Below are positions 16,050-23,746 of a DNA stretch of 43,779 nucleotides, one piece after another. The position numbers and the translations under genes were made by a program. The notes beneath the pieces were generated by a model. That model was not told where the DNA came from and searched no databases. It was given only the letters and a program-made list of their open reading frames with translations. The DNA comes from Pseudomonadota bacterium (GTDB lineage: Bacteria > Myxococcota_A > UBA9160 > UBA4427), in the NCBI GenBank assembly GCA_022361175.1, contig JAKSBN010000082.1, positions 1 through 43,779 on the forward strand. Direction: 5' to 3'. Position 1 is the first letter of the stretch. Each line of letters begins with the position of its first letter.

Positions 16050-17033
16050 GTGACGCGCCGCGCGCTGCGTTTCGGAATCCTCGGTGCGGCGCGGATCGCG
16101 GCTCCCGCCTTGATTACGCCCTGCGCATCCGAACCCCGTGCCGTGGTGGTGGGTGTGGCGTCGCGGAGCCGAGAGCGCGCGACGGCCTTCGCCCGCCAGC
16201 ACTCCATCAGCTGGACGGCGCCCAACTACGGCGCGCTGGTCCGCCACCCCGACGTCGACGCGGTCTACAACGCCCTGCCGGCCAGCTCCCACTTCGAGTG
16301 GACGGTCGAGGCGCTGCGCGCGGGCAAGCACGTGTTGTGCGAGAAGCCGTTCGCCGCCAACGCGGACCAGGCCGAGCGCATGGTCGCGGAAGCCGAGCGG
16401 GCCGGCCGCGTCGTGGCCGAGGCCTTCCACTACCGCTACCACCCGCTCGCCCACCGCTTCATCTCGGTGTGCCAGAGCGGCATGCTCGGCCGGGTCGAAG
16501 AGCTGGATGCGGGCTTCAACGTGCCCGTCCCGAACCGCGGTGACATTCGCTGGCAGGCCTCGTTGGCCGGCGGCGCCACCATGGACCTCGGCTGCTACCC
16601 CATCCACTGGCTCCGGGCCATCTGCCAATCGGAGCCGGAAGTGCGCTGGGCCGAAGCCGAAGAGAGAACGCCCGGGGTCGACGCCTGCATGCAGGCTGAT
16701 CTGCGGTTTCCGGACGGCGCGCGGGGGCGCGTCCACTGCTCCATGAAGGCCGACACCACGCGCGAGGCGTGGCTGCACGTGCGCGGCAGCGCGGGCGAGA
16801 TGCGCGTCACCAACCCGCTGGCGCCCCACCTCGGCAACGAACTGCGCGTGCGCACGCGAGACGGCGAGTCCGCCCAGGCCGTCGAGGGCGACACGACCTA
16901 CACGTACCAGCTCGGCGCCTTCACGGACGTGGTCCTCGACGGCGGCGAGCTTCCGACCGGCGGCAAGGACGCCATCGGGAACATGCGGACCATCGATGCG
17001 GTCTACCGGGCCGCCGGCATGTCTCCGCGCTAG
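16050..17033 (+). CDS. Gfo/Idh/MocA family oxidoreductase
   Basis: NAD(P)-dependent sugar or inositol dehydrogenase-type protein, 327 residues. The N-terminal Rossmann domain begins RFGILGAARIAAPALI; the conserved lysine motif is CEKPFAANADQAERM, and EAFHYRYHPL follows. The C-terminal alpha/beta domain carries GGATMDLGCYPIHWLR, with the catalytic-site D and H typical of the family. The start is GTG with GAAGGAGGC about ten bases upstream. Substrate not deducible; it stands alone between convergent or divergent neighbours. Confidence 0.93.
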   Translation: MTRRALRFGILGAARIAAPALITPCASEPRAVVVGVASRSRERATAFARQHSISWTAPNYGALVRHPDVDAVYNALPASSHFEWTVEALRAGKHVLCEKPFAANADQAERMVAEAERAGRVVAEAFHYRYHPLAHRFISVCQSGMLGRVEELDAGFNVPVPNRGDIRWQASLAGGATMDLGCYPIHWLRAICQSEPEVRWAEAEERTPGVDACMQADLRFPDGARGRVHCSMKADTTREAWLHVRGSAGEMRVTNPLAPHLGNELRVRTRDGESAQAVEGDTTYTYQLGAFTDVVLDGGELPTGGKDAIGNMRTIDAVYRAAGMSPR

Positions 17034-17040
17034 TCCGCCG

Positions 17041-17661
17041 TCACTGCCCGAAGGAAGTCCCGCCGCCTGCCAGGAAGGCCCGTTCGTCGGGTGTCGACTC
17101 GCGCCCCAGCACGCGGTTGCGGTGGGGAAACCGGCCGAAGCGGGCCACCAGATCGCGGTGCTCGCGGGCGTAGCGCGCGAACGACGCGAAGAGGGGCTGC
17201 CACTCCGGCTCGACCCGTACGGCCAGAGCTTCGACCCCGGCCACCGAACGCTCCTGGTCATCGAGCGACTCGGAATGCTCGAAGGGAAGCCACAGGAACA
17301 TCTGCTCGAGGGGGTGCCGCTCGCGATCGACACCGTCGGCGATGGCGCCGCGGGCCAGGCCGAGCGCCAGCCCGTCGGTCGCAAAGGCCCGGGACTCGCC
17401 CCGGTAGAGGTTGCGGGACAACTGGTCCAGCAGAATCACCAGCGCCAGCAGGCCGTCGCTCGAGCGCTCGTACGCCGGCAACGACCGGTGCGCGGCGGCC
17501 GCGTGGAGGTCGGCGAAGCGCGCCCGCACCGCCGCGTCGAAGTCGGGGTCGACGTCGAACCACACGGGGACACGCGCTCCGGCGGCCGCGGGAGTATCGA
17601 GCGCATCCGCGAACCAGAAGTCCAGCACCTCCCGAGGTGTCGTGCCGTCGGCCCTCCGCAC
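17041..17661 (-). CDS. DUF924 family protein
   Basis: DUF924 protein of about 206 residues, an all-helical TPR-like family of unknown function found across bacteria and in eukaryotes. It begins REVLDFWFADALD, then VPVWFDVDPDFDAAVRARF, LLALVILLDQLSRNLYR, and FLWLPFEHSESLDDQ, all family blocks. The start is placed at GTG 17661, just after the stop of the monooxygenase gene. It ends seven bases beyond the convergent oxidoreductase stop. Confidence 0.88.
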   Translation of the reverse strand: MRRADGTTPREVLDFWFADALDTPAAAGARVPVWFDVDPDFDAAVRARFADLHAAAAHRSLPAYERSSDGLLALVILLDQLSRNLYRGESRAFATDGLALGLARGAIADGVDRERHPLEQMFLWLPFEHSESLDDQERSVAGVEALAVRVEPEWQPLFASFARYAREHRDLVARFGRFPHRNRVLGRESTPDERAFLAGGGTSFGQ

Positions 17662-17666
17662 GACGG

Positions 17667-17969
17667 CTAGAGAACCACCTCGAAGCCCTCGAAGCGAGGG
17701 TGCCCGAGGTACGTGCCACTGGGGGCCCGCGCCTGCGCGTGGGCCTGGCGGAAGTTCTCCGATTCGGTCCAGGCCTCGAAGGCCGAGCGCGAATCCCACA
17801 CGGTGTGGGACGCGTAGAGCGTCGCCTCGTCGTCTTCGGGCCCCCGCAGCAGGTGGAACTCCCGAAACCCGGGGACCTCGTCGAGGCGTGATTCGCGCTG
17901 GCGCCAGAGCGTCTCGAAATCCTCTTCCCGCCCGCGGGCGATGCGAAAGCGATTCATGGCGATGAACAA
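17667..17969 (-). CDS. Antibiotic biosynthesis monooxygenase (HmoB/IsdG-like) protein
   Basis: Ferredoxin-like ABM-fold protein, 100 residues. MNRFRIARGREEDFETLW and PGFREFHLLRGPE are the family's opening blocks; the C-terminal GHPRFEGFEVVL is also typical of HmoB-like members. Relatives include haem-degrading monooxygenases, but the activity here is inferred only from family. The start is TTG at 17969: AGGAGG sits six bases upstream and the product then begins with the common FIAMNRF sequence. It lies 26 bases after the GNAT gene and 6 before DUF924. Confidence 0.85.
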   Translation of the reverse strand: MFIAMNRFRIARGREEDFETLWRQRESRLDEVPGFREFHLLRGPEDDEATLYASHTVWDSRSAFEAWTESENFRQAHAQARAPSGTYLGHPRFEGFEVVL

Positions 17970-17995
17970 CGGAGCCTCCTGGTGACGGATTGGAG

Positions 17996-18571
17996 CTAGC
18001 GGGACAGGGGCTCCCGCAGGAGCGAGACGGCCGCTGGGTCGGTCGCCAACAGGCCGTAGACAACGAGGTCGACGTAGTGATCGTAGAGCCATTCCGCATC
18101 CCGTCGGACCCCTTCCTCGCGGAAGCCCAACCGCTGCGGGATCGCGCGGCTGCGACGGTTCTCGGTCGCAGCGCCGATCTCGATGCGATGCAGCCCGAAG
18201 GTCCCGAACCCCTCTCGAATGAGCACGCGGCAGGCCGCCGTCATGATTCCCTGACCCACGCAGACCTCGGACAGCCAGTATCCGATCTCACCCGCGCGAT
18301 TGGCCGACTTGAACTCGTGAAAGGCCACCACTCCCACCGGTCCGTCGTCCCGCCAGACGAGGCGGGTCCACGATTCGCGCTTCGCTTCCTGCTCGATCAC
18401 GCGGGTCAGGAATGCCCGGGTGTCGTCCACCGTGGCCGAGGCGTCCACCCACGGGAGCCACTCGCGCAGCCGGCCCCGCTCGCGGTCGACCACGCCGAAA
18501 AGAGCCGATGCGTGGTCCAACGTCGGTCGGCGCAGCGAAGTCCCCGGAGCCACCGCGATGTCCTCGGGCAT
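17996..18571 (-). CDS. GNAT acetyltransferase, RimL type
   Basis: RimJ/RimL-like N-acetyltransferase, 191 residues. It shows LREWLPWVD near the N-terminus, GVVAFHEFKSANRAGEIGYWLSE, motif A as VGQGIMTAACRVLI, HRIEIGAATEN, and RAIPQRLGFREEGVRRD, all hallmarks of ribosomal-protein or small-molecule alpha-N-acetyltransferases such as RimL and YdaF. The Q-x-G-I-M form replaces the more common Q/R-x-x-G-x-G/A. The start is ATG. It is transcribed with the monooxygenase and DUF924 genes downstream. Confidence 0.9.
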   Translation of the reverse strand: MPEDIAVAPGTSLRRPTLDHASALFGVVDRERGRLREWLPWVDASATVDDTRAFLTRVIEQEAKRESWTRLVWRDDGPVGVVAFHEFKSANRAGEIGYWLSEVCVGQGIMTAACRVLIREGFGTFGLHRIEIGAATENRRSRAIPQRLGFREEGVRRDAEWLYDHYVDLVVYGLLATDPAAVSLLREPLSR

Positions 18572-18574
18572 GCC

Positions 18575-19240
18575 TCAATCCCCGATGGAGAAGCCGCCGC
18601 TCCCCTGGTTGTTCTCGAAGAAGTCGAAGTCGATGCAGATGGCCGCCGCCAACAGCACCGCGCGCTGCTCGACCGAGAAGCGGCTGCTGCCGAAGTCGAT
18701 GCGAAACGTGTCCGCGTCGCTGAAGATCTCGCGCAGCCCGCCGCCCCATTTCTTGGAGATGGTGGCGCAGTGGAGCCCGTGTTCGTCGTAGACGCGAAAC
18801 GTCCAGATGCGCCAGCGAGGACTCCGGATGCGGCCGAAGACGCGCCCGTGCTCGTCCTCCAGATCATAGACGCGATGGACCACGCCGAAGCGGCGGCGAA
18901 CGCAGCCCCGGGGACGGCCCTCGAGAACCACGGAGAGCGTCGAGAAGAACCAGAAGAACGGACGCGTGAACTCGGCGAGAAGCCGACCGCCGCCGTCCAG
19001 CACGCCGATCCGAAGCGAACGATGGGATCCCAGAAAGGTGCGCCGCAGAAAGCCGCCGACTCCGTCCTTCGCTTCGACCAGGCGCCCGACCTCGCTTCCC
19101 TCCGCGTCCATCACGGCGTACTGGTTGTGGGTCTCCCAGTCGATCAGGATCTCGACCCACTCCTTGCGCTGCTGGACGAAGAGTTCCGGCCGACCGTCCA
19201 GCAGAGTCGCCAGCTCTCCGGTGGCGCCGGCGGAGTTCAC
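18575..19240 (-). CDS. Phospholipid scramblase-related (LOR-like) protein
   Basis: Protein of about 221 residues with the beta-barrel of the scramblase/LURP-one-related group. The pattern is FVQQRKEWVEILIDWETHNQYAV, repeated strand pairs such as RSLRIGVLDGGGRLL and VYDLEDEHGRVFG, and the central hydrophobic helix near the end (AVLLAAAICIDFDFFEN). The start is GTG at 19240, overlapping the hotdog gene's stop as GTGA. A bacterial scrambling role is unproven; the fold may simply bind lipids. Coupling with a thioesterase gene hints at lipid metabolism. Confidence 0.75.
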   Translation of the reverse strand: MNSAGATGELATLLDGRPELFVQQRKEWVEILIDWETHNQYAVMDAEGSEVGRLVEAKDGVGGFLRRTFLGSHRSLRIGVLDGGGRLLAEFTRPFFWFFSTLSVVLEGRPRGCVRRRFGVVHRVYDLEDEHGRVFGRIRSPRWRIWTFRVYDEHGLHCATISKKWGGGLREIFSDADTFRIDFGSSRFSVEQRAVLLAAAICIDFDFFENNQGSGGFSIGD

Positions 19241-19674
19241 GGGCCGGACCGGGGCATCAAGACGAGCTGGGTGCAGCGAAACAGGGCGATGACGCGCTCG
19301 CTGGCCTCGTCGCTCACTTCCACGTCCCAGACGTGGGTGGTGCGGCCGCGGTGCACCGGCCGAGCGCGTCCGCGGATGGCCCCGCCCTCGCGCACGGTGC
19401 CGAGGAAGTTCGTCTTGATCTCCAGCGTCGTGAAGCTCGCTCCCTCGGGCAGGTTGGGACCCATGCCGCTCGCGCACAGCCAGTCCGCCAGCGTGATCAC
19501 GACGGGCGCCCACAGAAAGCCGGTGCCGGCGACCAGCGGCGCGGTGACGTCCAGGCGACCGACGACCTCGTCCGCAGTGCTGGAGAGGATCTCGACGCCC
19601 ACCAACCCGGGATGTCGCTCGCGCGCGAACTCGTTCAGCTCACGCGCCCGTTCGCGGCTCTCGGCGTTCGACAT
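19237..19674 (-). CDS. Hotdog-fold thioesterase (PaaI-like)
   Basis: Acyl-CoA thioesterase-like hotdog protein, 145 residues. GRLDVTAPLVAGTGFLWAPV leads into the central helix region (VITLADWLCASGM), then LEIKTNFLGTVREGG and RGRARPVHRGRTTHVWDVEV. In this subgroup an Asp in the helix (ADWLC) may be the acidic catalytic residue. The start is ATG. Its stop overlaps the scramblase-like gene start, so translation is probably coupled. Substrate unknown. Confidence 0.88.
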   Translation of the reverse strand: MSNAESRERARELNEFARERHPGLVGVEILSSTADEVVGRLDVTAPLVAGTGFLWAPVVITLADWLCASGMGPNLPEGASFTTLEIKTNFLGTVREGGAIRGRARPVHRGRTTHVWDVEVSDEASERVIALFRCTQLVLMPRSGP

Positions 19675-19683
19675 GGCGACCGC

Positions 19684-20022
19684 TCAACCTCCCTCGGATT
19701 CCGGCCGCGGGACGACCTTGATGGTCCCGCGCGTGCCCGGAAACTCGCGGACCGTGAACGGATAGACACCGGCTTCCGGGAACTTGTGGTGCCAACCGGC
19801 GGCCCGCGCCAGCGTCGGGCTCTCGAACGAGCCGTCGTCCGCCACGACGGTGCACGTACCGGTCCCCGCGTTCGCGTTGTGGAAGTGGACGGTGTCGCCC
19901 ACGAAGATGGTGAGCGTCGGCGGGGTGACGCGCCGGTTGCTCACGCGCACGGTCGGGCCGTGCGCCGCCGCCGTGGCCGCGAAGAAGGTGCAGGCGAGAG
20001 CGAAGGTCCAGATCCGGAGCAT
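19684..20022 (-). CDS. Cupredoxin-fold protein lacking copper ligands
   Basis: Exported plastocyanin-like domain, 112 residues: signal peptide ending at TAAAHG (about residue 21), then GDTVHFHNAN, CTVVADDGSFESPT, HHKFPEAGVYPF and FPGTRGTIKV. In copper-binding relatives the second block is HTV and the last is Y-x-Y-H-C-x-x-H-P-x-M; here H is replaced by C57, and the C, H and M positions by V91, F94 and T97. So the fold is clear, but type-1 copper binding is unlikely. It follows the secreted-protein gene on the same strand. Confidence 0.85.
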   Translation of the reverse strand: MLRIWTFALACTFFAATAAAHGPTVRVSNRRVTPPTLTIFVGDTVHFHNANAGTGTCTVVADDGSFESPTLARAAGWHHKFPEAGVYPFTVREFPGTRGTIKVVPRPESEGG

Positions 20023-20074
20023 GCGCGAAGAGTCCCATGTTGCGTGACACCGCGCCAGACCCAGGCAGAAGCCG

Positions 20075-20506
20075 CTACGGTGCGGCGGCCATCGCAGCGC
20101 GCCAGGCGGAGACGTCTCGGAACAGGCGAACGCGCTCGCTGTCCAGCAGATAGAGCGAGAAGAGCGTCGGCTCGCCCGCGGCTTCGGGACCCAGCATCAC
20201 CACGAAGCCAACGCGAACGTCCCGGGCCGTGCGCCACCCGGCCTCGGCGCAGATCGGCACGACTTGGGGAACCCGGCCGTCTCCCGACTGCTCGCCGCAG
20301 TCGTTGGTCTCCCACTCGACGCGGGCCGGCGCCGCCGTCGCGCGCAGCCACTCGCCGAGCGGCGTCGCCGGCAGCTCCGGCGCGAGCTCGCGGGCGGGCA
20401 GCGCGCGAACGCGCGCGATCACCGCGTCGGCGTCGAAGGCCGCCCCGGGCGCGGGCAGCCCTGTTGCGAGCAGGACGCCGCAAAGCCAGAAGCGACGCGC
20501 GAGCAT
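20075..20506 (-). CDS. Exported hypothetical protein
   Basis: Predicted periplasmic protein of about 143 residues. A signal peptide (MLARRFWLCGVLLATG to about residue 24) is followed by AFDADAVIARVRALPA, a proline-rich stretch, two cysteines (NDCGEQ and PICAEA) that could form a disulphide, and a hydrophobic strand-rich part (VGFVVMLG, LFSLYLL). No family recognised. The ATG at 20506 is preferred to GTG 20530 because it begins the signal peptide cleanly; both have imperfect ribosome sites. It follows the DoxX gene. Confidence 0.6.
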   Translation of the reverse strand: MLARRFWLCGVLLATGLPAPGAAFDADAVIARVRALPARELAPELPATPLGEWLRATAAPARVEWETNDCGEQSGDGRVPQVVPICAEAGWRTARDVRVGFVVMLGPEAAGEPTLFSLYLLDSERVRLFRDVSAWRAAMAAAP

Positions 20507-20534
20507 CCCCGCCCCGCTGGCCGCCCGCACCCGC

Positions 20535-20918
20535 TCAGGCGCCGCGGGCCGCGTCCACGCTCCAGATGCCGGATCCCTTGGCGGACAGGAACAGGAAGAC
20601 GAAGCAGTAGAGCGCCGCCAGCTCGCCCCCGTTCAGGAGCGGGAAGAGCGCCTGGGTGCCGTGGGCCATCCAGTAGGCGGCCGCCATCAGGCCGCTGCAG
20701 AGGAAGGCCGCCCAGCTGGTGAAGAACCCCAGCGCGACCAGCACGCCACCCACCAGCTCGATCCCGCCCGCCACGTAGATCACGAGAGCCGGCGCTTCGG
20801 GGGCGGGCGCCGGAAAGCCGAACAGCTTCTGGGTGCCGTGCCACAGGAACAGGAGGCCGACCACGATGCGCATGGCCGCGTAGGTGTGGTCTGCGTACTT
20901 CGCCAGGAAGAAATTCAT
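20535..20918 (-). CDS. DoxX family membrane protein
   Basis: DoxX-like four-helix membrane protein, 127 residues. MRIVVGLLFLWHGTQKLFGF is the signature of the first transmembrane segment, followed by YVAGGIELVGGVLVALG, then SWAAFLCSGLMAAAYW, and a last segment. Members are linked to quinone, thiosulphate or oxidative-stress functions, but most are uncharacterised. The start is ATG at 20918, with GAGAGGGGAA just upstream. Confidence 0.9.
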   Translation of the reverse strand: MNFFLAKYADHTYAAMRIVVGLLFLWHGTQKLFGFPAPAPEAPALVIYVAGGIELVGGVLVALGFFTSWAAFLCSGLMAAAYWMAHGTQALFPLLNGGELAALYCFVFLFLSAKGSGIWSVDAARGA

Positions 20919-21058
20919 GCCGGTTCCCCTCTCCGCAGCGGGCAATCGCGCGCCCGCGCCGCTGGCAGAAGGCTATCACGGACGGGGCCGGAGGCCGCCC
21001 GGCACCCAGGAAAAGCCCCGTTGCTGGACGCCACGCGCGTCGTCACACTGGGCGGGCC

Positions 21059-21544
21059 ATGGGTACGGACTGGGTGCTGCGGTTCATGCGCGAGGGTGAG
21101 CACGACGTCATCGCCGAGCTCTGGCACCGGAGCAAGCGGCGCGCCTACCCGTACCTGACGACGGAACAGTCGTACTCTCTCGAGGACAACCGGCGCTATT
21201 TCCGCGAAGTCGTGTGCCCGCGCTGCCAGGTCCTGGTGGCGGAACTCGACGGACAGTTGGTGGGGCTCTTGGCGCTCGAAGACCAGTTCATCGACCAGCT
21301 CTACGTGGACCCCCGCTTTCAAGGACGCGGTGTCGGGTCGGGGCTCTTGGCCCGCGCCAAAGAGCTCTCCCCCGCCGGCCTCACGCTCTACACGTTCCAG
21401 CGCAACCAGGCGGCGCGCCGCTTCTACGAGCGCCACGGTTTTCGGGCCATCGCGTTCGGGACCAGTCCCGCGCCGGAGCGCGAGCCCGACGTCAAGTACG
21501 CCTGGCGGCCCCTCCGCCGCCCTCCGACCGGCGCCTCCGACTGA
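21059..21544 (+). CDS. GNAT family N-acetyltransferase
   Basis: GNAT acetyltransferase, 161 residues. It shows IAELWHRSKRRAYPYL, the strand VLVAELDGQLVGLLALEDQFIDQLYVDPRFQ, motif A as GRGVGSGLLARAKEL, and motif B with NQAARRFYERHGFRAI. The strongly conserved layout matches small-molecule or protein N-acetyltransferases in the YjaB/PhnO-like set. The ATG start lacks a strong ribosome site. It is convergent with the HAD gene, seven bases apart. Substrate unknown. Confidence 0.9.
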   Translation: MGTDWVLRFMREGEHDVIAELWHRSKRRAYPYLTTEQSYSLEDNRRYFREVVCPRCQVLVAELDGQLVGLLALEDQFIDQLYVDPRFQGRGVGSGLLARAKELSPAGLTLYTFQRNQAARRFYERHGFRAIAFGTSPAPEREPDVKYAWRPLRRPPTGASD

Positions 21545-21550
21545 TGGGAG

Positions 21551-22234
21551 TCACGCGCAGGCCGCCAGCCGAGCCGCCAGCTCCGGCAGGCCCTCCAGCC
21601 GATCGCGAGCCGGCGGACGCTCCGCGGGCCAAGCGACGGCGGCCTGGATCCAGAACGCCGTGAGGCCGCAGGCCTCCGCGCCCGCGATGTCGTTCTCGGG
21701 GTGGTCGCCCACGAACCAGGTCGCGGCTGCCGGCGCCCCCAACTGGCGCAGCGCCGCTTCGAAGATGCGCGGATCCGGCTTCTCGAAGCCCACCTCCTCC
21801 GAGATGACGATCGCATCCCAGGCGTCTGCCGTTTCGAGTCGCGCCAGCTTGCGCCGCTGGCCGTCGGAGGGCCCGTTGGTGACGACGCCCAGCGTCAGCC
21901 CCTGCCGCGACAGCCCGGCCAGCATTTCGCCGAGACCCCGGCGCGCCACCACGGCTTCGGAAGAGGCCCGCTCCCAGTGCGCCGCCACCTCGGCCGCGGC
22001 GGGCGGATCGATCCAAGCCAGCCGGGCGATGACGTCGTGGGCCCGGCGCGGGTTGTAGCCGCCGTGATCACAGTCCACGAGAACGGACGCGAGGCGGGCG
22101 ACCTCGCCGCCCTGGAGCCGCGCCCCGAAGTGCTCCGAGAACACGTTCGCATAGGACCGGACACTGGCCGTTCGGTCCGTCAGCGTACCGTCGAGATCGA
22201 AGAGCACGGCGCGGGGCTTCGAGAGCTTGGACAT
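21551..22234 (-). CDS. HAD family hydrolase
   Basis: Haloacid-dehalogenase superfamily hydrolase with an alpha-helical (C1) cap, 227 residues, in the phosphoglycolate phosphatase/YjjG-like group. Motif I is AVLFDLDGTLTD with the nucleophile Asp, motif II LGVVTNGPSDGQR, motif III the Lys of FEKPDPRIF, and motif IV WFVGDHPENDIAGA with the acidic metal pair. The ATG start is at 22234. Probably a phosphatase for a small sugar or nucleotide phosphate; the substrate is not inferable. Confidence 0.92.
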   Translation of the reverse strand: MSKLSKPRAVLFDLDGTLTDRTASVRSYANVFSEHFGARLQGGEVARLASVLVDCDHGGYNPRRAHDVIARLAWIDPPAAAEVAAHWERASSEAVVARRGLGEMLAGLSRQGLTLGVVTNGPSDGQRRKLARLETADAWDAIVISEEVGFEKPDPRIFEAALRQLGAPAAATWFVGDHPENDIAGAEACGLTAFWIQAAVAWPAERPPARDRLEGLPELAARLAACA

Positions 22235-22337
22235 ATCCCCGCTTCGCGGCCCTCCGGGGAAGCCCGGAACCCGGCCTGCAGAAAAGTTCGGGACACGATA
22301 CTGTCGGCCCGCTCGCTCGCGTAGTGTGGGAGCCCAA

Positions 22338-22667
22338 GTGCAGCCGAGTTCGACGCGAACCCCTCCCCAGCGCGCAACCCCGCCCGCCGCTTCCTCCTCG
22401 ATGCGGTCGGAGGCGGCCGTGGAGCCGCGCTTCCGCTCGGTGCCCGCGCTCGGGTACGGACTGATGGCGCTCTCCTTCGTGCTGTGGCTGCCGCTCCCCG
22501 TCGTGCCCTTTCTGTCCCTGGAGACGCCCGAGAAGGCCGGCCTCGCCACCGCGCTCTTCGGCGGAGCCGAAGTGACGTTCTGGCTGGGCGCCGTGCTGGC
22601 GGGCCGCGATGCGGCCTCGCGCTTCTCGCGCTGGCGCGGCCGACGCCGCGACGCAGCCCCGCACTAG
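22338..22667 (+). CDS. Transporter-suffix domain small membrane protein
   Basis: Small membrane protein with a region like the transporter suffix domain: VPALGYGLMALSFVLWLPLPVVPF, LETPEKAGLATALFGGAEVTFWLGAVLAG, giving two transmembrane helices and a basic C-terminal tail. About 109 residues if the GTG at 22338 is used, where GGGAG lies just upstream; an ATG at 22401 would shorten the disordered N-terminus. It ends 31 bases before the next thioesterase gene and is probably co-transcribed with it. Confidence 0.7.
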   Translation: MQPSSTRTPPQRATPPAASSSMRSEAAVEPRFRSVPALGYGLMALSFVLWLPLPVVPFLSLETPEKAGLATALFGGAEVTFWLGAVLAGRDAASRFSRWRGRRRDAAPH

Positions 22668-22698
22668 AGCCCCACGCGCCCGCCTGCAGGAGTCTCGA

Positions 22699-23139
22699 GT
22701 GGAGAGGACCCCCGCGCCGGACTGGATCGTTCACGACGGGCCGGACGCTCACTGCTTCGGGTGCGGACATCGCAACCCGCACGGCCTCAAACTGGCGTTT
22801 CGGCCCTGCGGAGAAGGCGCGGTCGAGAGCTTCTACACGGCGCCCGCCCACCACGCCGGTGCGCCGGGCGTCGTTCACGGGGGCATCCAAGCCACGCTCT
22901 TGGACGAGATCCTCGGCATGGCCGTCCACGGGGCCCTCGACGATCGCAACCTCTCGATCGTCACCGTCGACTTCAACCTGCGCTACCGCCGACCCGCCCC
23001 CACCGAGACCCGGCTGCACCTGCGCGGACGGCTGCTGCGACGCGAGGGCCGCGACTTCTTCGTCGAGGGAGAGATTGCGAGCGAGGACGGGGCCGTGCTG
23101 ACCACGGCCGAGGCCCGCTGGCGAGCACTCGAGCGCTAG
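22699..23139 (+). CDS. PaaI-type hotdog thioesterase
   Basis: Hotdog thioesterase, 146 residues. The N-terminus carries HCFGCGHRNPHGLKL, a CxxC-containing block common in this PaaI/4HBT subgroup, then GVVHGGIQATLLDEILGMAVHG with the catalytic-region helix (HGG and acidic D/E), and TVDFNLRYRRPAPT, then LHLRGRLLRREGRDFFVEGEI. The start is GTG at 22699, supported by AGGAG six bases upstream. Its stop overlaps the convergent GNAT stop in a CTAG. Acyl-CoA substrate unknown. Confidence 0.9.
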   Translation: MERTPAPDWIVHDGPDAHCFGCGHRNPHGLKLAFRPCGEGAVESFYTAPAHHAGAPGVVHGGIQATLLDEILGMAVHGALDDRNLSIVTVDFNLRYRRPAPTETRLHLRGRLLRREGRDFFVEGEIASEDGAVLTTAEARWRALER

Positions 23140-23693
23140 CCGCCGGTTCCCGACGGCGAGGACAGTTCGAGCCGCATGGCCACGCGTTTGGCGGGATCGA
23201 AACCGATCTCGGCCTCGTGCCGCAGCAGGCCGCGAAGCGCCGGCGAGAGTTCGTGGGCGGCCAACGGGCGGAAGCCCAGCCGCTCGTAGAACGGGCCGTT
23301 CCACGGCAGGTGGGCGAAGGTCGAGAGCGTGACGGCCCGCAGGCCCTGGCGCCGGCCCCACTCGATCACGCGCGCGGCGAGCTTCGCACCCAGGCCGCGT
23401 CGGCCGTGATCCGGCGATACGTCCAGCTCTTCGAGATGGGCCACGCCGTCCAGGATTCGCGCCAACGCGAATCCAACCGGCTCTTCGGCGGCGTTCAATG
23501 CCACCCAGAGCCGGCCCTCGCGCTGGGCCGCGGCGAAGTCGGATTCGGGAGTGGTTTCCTGCGCCAGCGCGGGCGGCAGATCTGCCGCGTCGAACAGTGC
23601 CGCCGCCGCCCGTTCGATCGCCGGCAGTGGCGCGACGTGCTGGGGCTCGGCGGCTCGAATCCGATACGGAGACAGTGGGGAGAGTTGCGACAA
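23136..23693 (-). CDS. GNAT family N-acetyltransferase
   Basis: GNAT acetyltransferase of about 185 residues. It shows RIRAAEPQHVAPLPAIERAA, VALNAAEEPVGFALARI, HLEELDVSPDHGRRGLGAKL (motif A as RRGLGAKLAARV), and NGPFYERLGFRPLAAHE. This resembles the family members that have an extended middle region. The start is uncertain: TTG at 23693 is the first candidate downstream of the RRM gene's terminator (23711-23739) and has no clear ribosome site. It therefore probably has its own promoter or is read through at low level. Confidence 0.85.
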   Translation of the reverse strand: MSQLSPLSPYRIRAAEPQHVAPLPAIERAAAALFDAADLPPALAQETTPESDFAAAQREGRLWVALNAAEEPVGFALARILDGVAHLEELDVSPDHGRRGLGAKLAARVIEWGRRQGLRAVTLSTFAHLPWNGPFYERLGFRPLAAHELSPALRGLLRHEAEIGFDPAKRVAMRLELSSPSGTGG

Positions 23694-23710
23694 CGGAAAG
23701 GGATCGAACG

Positions 23711-23739
23711 AAAAAGGGCCCCGCCTCGCGGCGGGGCCC
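23711..23739 (-). terminator. Strong intrinsic terminator of the RRM gene
   Basis: On the minus strand GGGCCCCGCC / GGCGGGGCCC form a perfect 10-bp stem closed by a GCGA (GNRA) tetraloop, immediately followed by five T residues. It begins eight bases after the RRM stop codon. The best intrinsic terminator in the window. Confidence 0.9.
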
Positions 23740-23746
23740 GGGGAAG

